64,000 nucleotides of DNA from positions 186,001-250,000 of the forward strand of contig NZ_RCHN01000046.1 in assembly GCF_003671495.1 (NCBI RefSeq). Direction: 5' to 3'. Shown here piece by piece: positions 59,521 to 64,000 of the stretch (position 1 is the stretch's first letter; the number at the start of each line of letters is the position of its first letter). The notes under the pieces are model-generated. The model worked only from the letters and a program-made list of their open reading frames with translations, was not told the origin of the DNA and searched no databases. Origin of the DNA: Ketobacter sp. (GTDB lineage: Bacteria; Pseudomonadota; Gammaproteobacteria; Pseudomonadales; Ketobacteraceae). Both the position numbers and the translations under genes were made by a program.

Positions 59521-60477
59521 ATGCAAGCCGACAGCCTTCCATCCTATTCCAAGCCGTCGCTTGCCCCTGCCGCCAGTGTCATTCTGATCATTGACGATAA
59601 TCCCAAAAGTATCAAAGCGTTGAGCTTGCTGGTGCGTGACTTCGGAGAGGTGCTCTTTGCCACCTCCGGCGCAGCCGGCATTGCCATGGCCATGAAAAGC
59701 AAACCCGACCTGATCTTGCTGGACGTGGAGATGCCCGGAATGAACGGATACGAGGTGTGCCGTCAACTGAAGGCGGATCTGTCCACCCGGGGCAGTGGCA
59801 TCATCATCGTGACGTCCCACAGCTCAGTGGAGCATGAGGTGGAAGCACTGGAGGCCGGTGCCGCAGACTTCATCACCAAACCCCTCAACGCGCCCCTGGT
59901 GCGGGCACGGGTCAAAACCCAACTCCTGGTTAAAAAACAAGCTGACGCGCTTCAGCGCCTGGCGGAGCAGGATGGGCTGACGGGTATCTATAACCGCCGT
60001 TATTTTGATGAGCAGGTGGCCCAGGAGTGGCGGCGTCACCAACGTCAGCGCAGCCCGTTGGGGCTGGCCCTGGTAGACGTCGATTATTTTAAGGCTTATA
60101 ACGACGAGTATGGTCATCAGGACGGTGATGAATGCCTGCGCTCGGTGGCCCAGTGCCTGACCCTGGCCCTGCGTCGGCCCGGCGAGCAGGTGGCCCGTTA
60201 CGGGGGGGAGGAGTTTGTCATCATCCTGCCTTACACCGATAATGTTGAGTTGCTGAAAATCGGCCCCTGGCTCTGTGAACAGGTGCGGAACCTGAAGATT
60301 CCGCATGCCAAATCCGCGGTCGCGCAGTGGGTCACCATCAGTGCCGGGCTCGCCAGTGGTATCCCCAGTATTCAATCCGGTCCTGATCATCTGCTGGGTC
60401 TGGCAGACAAGGCGCTCTACCAGGCCAAGGCCAACGGACGAAACCAGTTTGTGGTGGCCGAAAAAAATCTGGAATAA
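59521..60477 (+). CDS. Response regulator with diguanylate cyclase output (PleD-like, REC-GGDEF)
   Basis: 318 residues. REC domain (about 20-135) with acidic pair IIDDN, phospho-acceptor Asp in ILLDVEMPGMNG, conserved Thr/Ser (IVTS) and Lys (ITKPL); a short helical linker; GGDEF domain (about 150-315) with VDVDYFKAYNDEYGH and active site ARYGGEEF. The I-site position is RPGE instead of RxxD. Phosphorylation should activate c-di-GMP synthesis. The hybrid kinase gene starts 56 bp downstream on the same strand and is the natural partner candidate. Confidence 0.93.
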   Translation: MQADSLPSYSKPSLAPAASVILIIDDNPKSIKALSLLVRDFGEVLFATSGAAGIAMAMKSKPDLILLDVEMPGMNGYEVCRQLKADLSTRGSGIIIVTSHSSVEHEVEALEAGAADFITKPLNAPLVRARVKTQLLVKKQADALQRLAEQDGLTGIYNRRYFDEQVAQEWRRHQRQRSPLGLALVDVDYFKAYNDEYGHQDGDECLRSVAQCLTLALRRPGEQVARYGGEEFVIILPYTDNVELLKIGPWLCEQVRNLKIPHAKSAVAQWVTISAGLASGIPSIQSGPDHLLGLADKALYQAKANGRNQFVVAEKNLE

Positions 60478-60533
60478 GGAGCCTGCCCTGTGGTTGGTGG
60501 TGTGACGGATCGACTCGTAAGGTTGTTGTCCGA

Positions 60534-63500
60534 GTGAATCAGATCAAAACCAGTGGATTTCTGAATGCAATCGCGTTGGCCGCTATCTACGCGTTGCTGG
60601 CGGCGTTTTGTTATGGTGTGGCCAGCACCAGCGACTGTGTGGCCATCGTCTGGCTGCCGGCCAGTGTGGCGATCGCCTGGGTGTTGCGGGCGCCCCTCAC
60701 GGAGCGCCGTTCCCTTTATTTCGCGATCTTCCTCGCCAACAGTGCGGTGGCCTGGCTTTATGGTGGCACCTGGTGGTGCATGCTGGGGTGCTCCCTGGCC
60801 CGGGTGATCGGCGTGATGGTGGCGGTGAGGTTGGTGCAGACCCTGGTGCGGGATCATCTTACCGTGCGCGATGCGGCCTTTATTCTGGGCGGCTATGTGT
60901 TTGTCGCTGCGCCGGTTTCGGCGTTGCTGGGGGCTGCCGTGGTGTGGCTTGCCCAGGGCGTGCAATGGAGCCCTGTGCTGTGGGACTGGTGGTTGGGTGA
61001 GGTCATCGGCGCCGCCCTCTTACTACTGCCTTCATTGCGCCTGGCCGAGGATGGCTTTGGTCGTATCGTCAAACCCCGGTTGCTGATTGCGCTGGGTCTG
61101 CAGTTACTGGGGTTGTTCGCCCTGAGCTTTTTTGTGCTGGAATTCATGGCGCATCCCTATGCGTATCTTGCGCTTCCCCTGATGGCCATCGCCCTGGTCT
61201 ACGGCATGCTGCGGGTGGCGGTGTTCGCCAACCTGGTCTTCCTCGCCCTGGGGGCCGGCATCGCCTGGGGCTGGTGGTCGTTTCCGGTGTTGCTGGCGGA
61301 TGGCAACGCCAACTCCCTGTGGGCGGCCAGTGCCGCGGTGGTGTTCGGTCCCATGATACTGGGTCTGGCCATTGATGAAATCCGACGCCGGCAGACTGAA
61401 CTCACCACGTTGGGGGAGCGCCTGGAACTGGCTTCCAAATCCGTGGACCTGGCGCTGTGGGACTGGAACGTCAGCAGTGGGGAGATCTATTGGGATGCCC
61501 GCATGCGCCAGCTGTATGAAATTGGCGATCAGGATCCACCGCTGCCGGTGGAGGAGTGGCGCCAGCGTTTGCACCCTGACGATGTGGCGCATGCGGAAGG
61601 CGCCCTGCAGAATGCGTTGGCGGGCACGGCGGATTACAAAACAGAATACCGCCTGGTACGCAGTGATGGCACGTATCGCTCGCTGCAGGCAGCCGGGATT
61701 GTCATTCGCAATGAGCTGGGTGAGCCGGTTCGGATGGTGGGTCTGAATTGGGATGTGAGCGAGCTGGTCAGCGCTCAGCGGGCGGTCAAGACCGCAGAAG
61801 CGAAACTGGATTCGGTGATAGAAGCGGCCAGTGAGTTCTCTATCATCGCCACCGACACCGAAGGCCTGATCGAGGTATTCAGTGCCGGTGCCGAACGCCT
61901 GCTGGGCTACAGCCGGGAAGAAATGGTAGGCAAACACTCGCCGGCGGTTTTCCACGTCGAGGACGAGGTGGTGCAAGAAGGCCTGTTGCTGACAGACAAG
62001 CTGGGCTATACCGTGGCAGGCTTTGAAGTGTTTATTGCCCAGGCCCGGGCCGGCAAGGCGGTGTCCAAAGAATGGACTTATGTGCGTAAGGATGGAAAGC
62101 AGGTGCCGGTCAACCTGACGGTGACCATCATGCACAACGATAAAGGGGAAGTGACAGGATACCTGGGGGTGGCGCGGAACATTACGCAGCAGAAAGTTGC
62201 CGAGCGGGAGATCCGGGCAGCCCATGATGTACTGGAACAGCAGATCAAGCTGGCGCAACAGATGCGCGATGAGTTTGAATCCCTGTTTGAATTGGCCCCC
62301 GGGGCGATGCTGGTGCTGGATGGGGTGGGCTCCGTAGTGAATGCCAACAGCCGGGCGCACCAGATGTTTGCCTGCGATCAAACCATGTTGGGGCGCAGTG
62401 TCACCCGTTACCTCCCCGGTTTCACCCATTATCAACCCAGCGATCATGGGGCCCGAGGCCACAACGAACAGGATTGGCTGGCGGTGCGCGTGGATGGCTC
62501 CCGCTTTGAAGCCCTGTTGGAATACAGCCCTCTGTTGCTGAACGGCATTGTGCACACCATCGTCAACGTCTACGACATATCCGAGCAGAAAGAAGCAGAG
62601 CGTTCCCTGCAGCGCTCCAAAGATGTGGCGGAGAGTGCCAACCGCGCCAAAACCGAATTCCTGGCCAACATGAGCCATGAGATCCGCACGCCCCTGAACG
62701 CGGTACTGGGGGCCGCCCAGTTGTTGAGCCTCACCCAGTTGGACAAGAACCAAAGCAATCACGTGGGCATGATCTCGGCTGCTGGTAAGGCACTGCTGGC
62801 GTTGCTCAATGACGTGCTGGATGTGTCCAAGATCGAAGCCGGAAAAATGGAGCTGAGCCACGCGCCTTTCAGCCTGGGGGATGTGGTGGAACCCCTGGCC
62901 ACCATCATGTCCGGCACCTCCGCCAAGAAAGACCTGGAGCTGGTGATCGATGTGGACCCGGCCATTCCCGCCAACTTGATGGGCGATGCCCTGCGCCTGC
63001 AGCAGGTGCTGGTGAATCTCACCGGCAACGCCATCAAGTTCACGGAGCAGGGTGAAGTGGTGGTGCGTTTTCGCTTGTTGGAACGCCATGAGGACAGCGT
63101 GGCGATTCTGGTGTCGGTGAAAGACACCGGCATCGGAATGGATCAGGAGCAACAGGCGCGCCTGTTCAATGCGTTTTCCCAGGCGGATACCTCCATTACC
63201 CGTCGTTTCGGCGGTACCGGCCTGGGGCTCACCATCTGCAAAAAACTGGTGGAGTTGATGCACGGGCAGATCAGTGTGCACAGTGCACCAGAGTCAGGGT
63301 CGGAGTTCCGATGCCAGTTGCTGCTGGAGCTTGACCCCAATGCCACAGCAGCGGCAGCGCCGTTGGCGGGCAAGCGTATCCTGCTGGCGGACAGCAATGC
63401 CGCCTCGGTGGCGGCGCTGACTTCCTGGTGTGAACACTGGGGTTGGCCGTGCGACAGTGTCGGGTCGCTGGTGGAGTTGGAAACCAGGCTCGCCGAACGG

Positions 63501-64000
63501 GCCGGGGATTATGATGTGCTGGTTTCGAACCAGAATCTGGCCGGTGCAGATGGTACGGAGCGGCTGCAGGTGGCGCTGCCCCATGTGAAATTGGTGGGCA
63601 ACCTGAGCCGCGAAGAGTTACGCAGAATCAGTATGCGCAGCAATAAAGTGGTGGCGTTGTCCAAACCGGTGACCACCGCCACCTTTCTGGATGCGGTGGA
63701 TGAAGCCTGTCAGCGCTATACCGATCAGGCCGACCAACGCAAACCCGTGGCGAGCAAGGCGCTGACCCGGCTGGATGGCGCCCGCCTGTTGCTGGTGGAG
63801 GATACTCCCTCAAACCAGACCATCATCGTCGGCGTGCTGGAGCAGGTGGGTGCCATTGTGGAGGTGGTGAACAACGGCGCGGAGGCGGTGGAGCGCCTGC
63901 AGACCTGCGGTGATCCCGCACTCTATGATGCGGTGTTGATGGATGTGCAAATGCCGGTGATGGACGGCTTTACCGCCACCCAGAAAATTCGCGGTGATCT
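60534..64000 (+). CDS. MASE1-PAS hybrid histidine kinase (runs off the window)
   Basis: At least 1155 residues, open to the window edge. MASE1-like membrane sensor of about eight TM helices (1-290; IVWLPASVAIAW), three PAS domains (about 300-420, 425-555, 575-690), HisKA with His715 in FLANMSHEIRTPLNAVLG, HATPase (about 770-920; DTGIGMD, GGTGLGLTICK), a degenerate receiver (about 940-1060) in which the acceptor position reads VLVSNQNLAGADG (Asp to Asn), then a complete receiver with LLLVEDTPSNQ and Asp1137 in VLMDVQMPVMDG. Start is GTG at 60534, AAGG 11 nt ahead. It may end in an Hpt or further domain outside the window. Probably feeds phosphate to the adjacent REC-GGDEF protein. Confidence 0.9.
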   Translation, partial: MNQIKTSGFLNAIALAAIYALLAAFCYGVASTSDCVAIVWLPASVAIAWVLRAPLTERRSLYFAIFLANSAVAWLYGGTWWCMLGCSLARVIGVMVAVRLVQTLVRDHLTVRDAAFILGGYVFVAAPVSALLGAAVVWLAQGVQWSPVLWDWWLGEVIGAALLLLPSLRLAEDGFGRIVKPRLLIALGLQLLGLFALSFFVLEFMAHPYAYLALPLMAIALVYGMLRVAVFANLVFLALGAGIAWGWWSFPVLLADGNANSLWAASAAVVFGPMILGLAIDEIRRRQTELTTLGERLELASKSVDLALWDWNVSSGEIYWDARMRQLYEIGDQDPPLPVEEWRQRLHPDDVAHAEGALQNALAGTADYKTEYRLVRSDGTYRSLQAAGIVIRNELGEPVRMVGLNWDVSELVSAQRAVKTAEAKLDSVIEAASEFSIIATDTEGLIEVFSAGAERLLGYSREEMVGKHSPAVFHVEDEVVQEGLLLTDKLGYTVAGFEVFIAQARAGKAVSKEWTYVRKDGKQVPVNLTVTIMHNDKGEVTGYLGVARNITQQKVAEREIRAAHDVLEQQIKLAQQMRDEFESLFELAPGAMLVLDGVGSVVNANSRAHQMFACDQTMLGRSVTRYLPGFTHYQPSDHGARGHNEQDWLAVRVDGSRFEALLEYSPLLLNGIVHTIVNVYDISEQKEAERSLQRSKDVAESANRAKTEFLANMSHEIRTPLNAVLGAAQLLSLTQLDKNQSNHVGMISAAGKALLALLNDVLDVSKIEAGKMELSHAPFSLGDVVEPLATIMSGTSAKKDLELVIDVDPAIPANLMGDALRLQQVLVNLTGNAIKFTEQGEVVVRFRLLERHEDSVAILVSVKDTGIGMDQEQQARLFNAFSQADTSITRRFGGTGLGLTICKKLVELMHGQISVHSAPESGSEFRCQLLLELDPNATAAAAPLAGKRILLADSNAASVAALTSWCEHWGWPCDSVGSLVELETRLAERAGDYDVLVSNQNLAGADGTERLQVALPHVKLVGNLSREELRRISMRSNKVVALSKPVTTATFLDAVDEACQRYTDQADQRKPVASKALTRLDGARLLLVEDTPSNQTIIVGVLEQVGAIVEVVNNGAEAVERLQTCGDPALYDAVLMDVQMPVMDGFTATQKIRGD

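Noticed and set aside
61104..63281. Long antisense open frame of 725 codons opposite the hybrid kinase
   Set aside because: It is the mirror of a GC-rich coding strand, has a His/Gln/Arg-rich composition without motifs, and lies wholly inside a gene with unmistakable kinase domains.
1..64000. CRISPR arrays, insertion sequences, prophage, tRNA or rRNA genes
   Set aside because: No regularly spaced identical repeats, transposase or integrase genes, or cloverleaf-like sequences were recognised; a covariance-model scan would be needed to exclude small RNAs.

Overview
The window is a chromosomal stretch of a GC-rich gammaproteobacterium. The gene orders rplI-dnaB-alr-radA and nrdR-ribD-ribE-ribBX-ribH-nusB-thiL-pgpA, an EttA-type ABC-F protein, a PA3496-like small acidic protein, a DUF3014 protein and a TIGR02281-like aspartic protease together point to the Pseudomonadales/Oceanospirillales side of the class (Marinobacter-, Alcanivorax- or Ketobacter-like). 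No rRNA, tRNA, CRISPR array, insertion sequence or prophage was seen. Genus-level placement is inference.

Layout. 1-4.5 kb: end of rplI, then dnaB, alr, a small membrane protein and radA, all touching or overlapping. 4.5-16.4 kb: PilZ protein, small acidic protein, ettA, a giant MscK/MscM-type mechanosensitive channel, glyA, an unknown exported protein, a membrane diguanylate cyclase and leuA, with an Lrp/AsnC regulator divergent from leuA. 17-23 kb: nrdR and the riboflavin-nusB-thiL-pgpA block; the ribB gene is a RibBX type whose GTP-cyclohydrolase-like half has lost its zinc cysteines. 23-32.6 kb: a crotonase, an alpha/beta hydrolase closely resembling mammalian MEST/PEG1, then a divergent set (RimK-like ATP-grasp ligase; M14-type peptidase, GNAT-C39 peptidase fusion, amidohydrolase) that looks like a peptide/amide-tag making and trimming system, then a nitroreductase, an MDR oxidoreductase and YejK/NdpA. 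32.7-35 kb: an eight-heme lipoprotein cytochrome with HEAT and TPR repeats.

35.1-51.4 kb is the most unusual region: seven minus-strand genes with overlapping or nearly touching ends. The first encodes a 2552-residue megaenzyme read as FAAL-ACP-KS-AT-(inactive DH fold)-ACP-thioesterase-AfsA-like double hotdog. It is followed by an isoprenylcysteine-methyltransferase-like protein, an atypical SDR, a PEP-synthase/rifampicin-phosphotransferase-like enzyme, a UbiA-family prenyltransferase, an RND/MMPL exporter and a fatty-acid-hydroxylase-superfamily oxidase. The lack of any reducing domain and of a working dehydratase predicts a beta-ketoacyl thioester, which is the substrate class AfsA enzymes use. 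I propose an uncharacterised lipid/polyketide (possibly butenolide- or prenyl-lipid-like) pathway; the product is not known.

52-64 kb: an exported aspartic protease, a single-chain biotin-dependent acyl-CoA carboxylase, DUF3014, ahpC-ahpF with a probable OxyR-type promoter, a PleD-like REC-GGDEF protein, and a hybrid MASE1-PAS histidine kinase running off the right edge.

A recurring oddity is short tandem repeats with a 12- or 15-bp unit at six loci, mostly at gene ends, leaders or domain linkers, all keeping reading frame. An identical 20-mer also occurs in the two intergenic regions upstream of the megaenzyme gene and between DUF3014 and ahpC.
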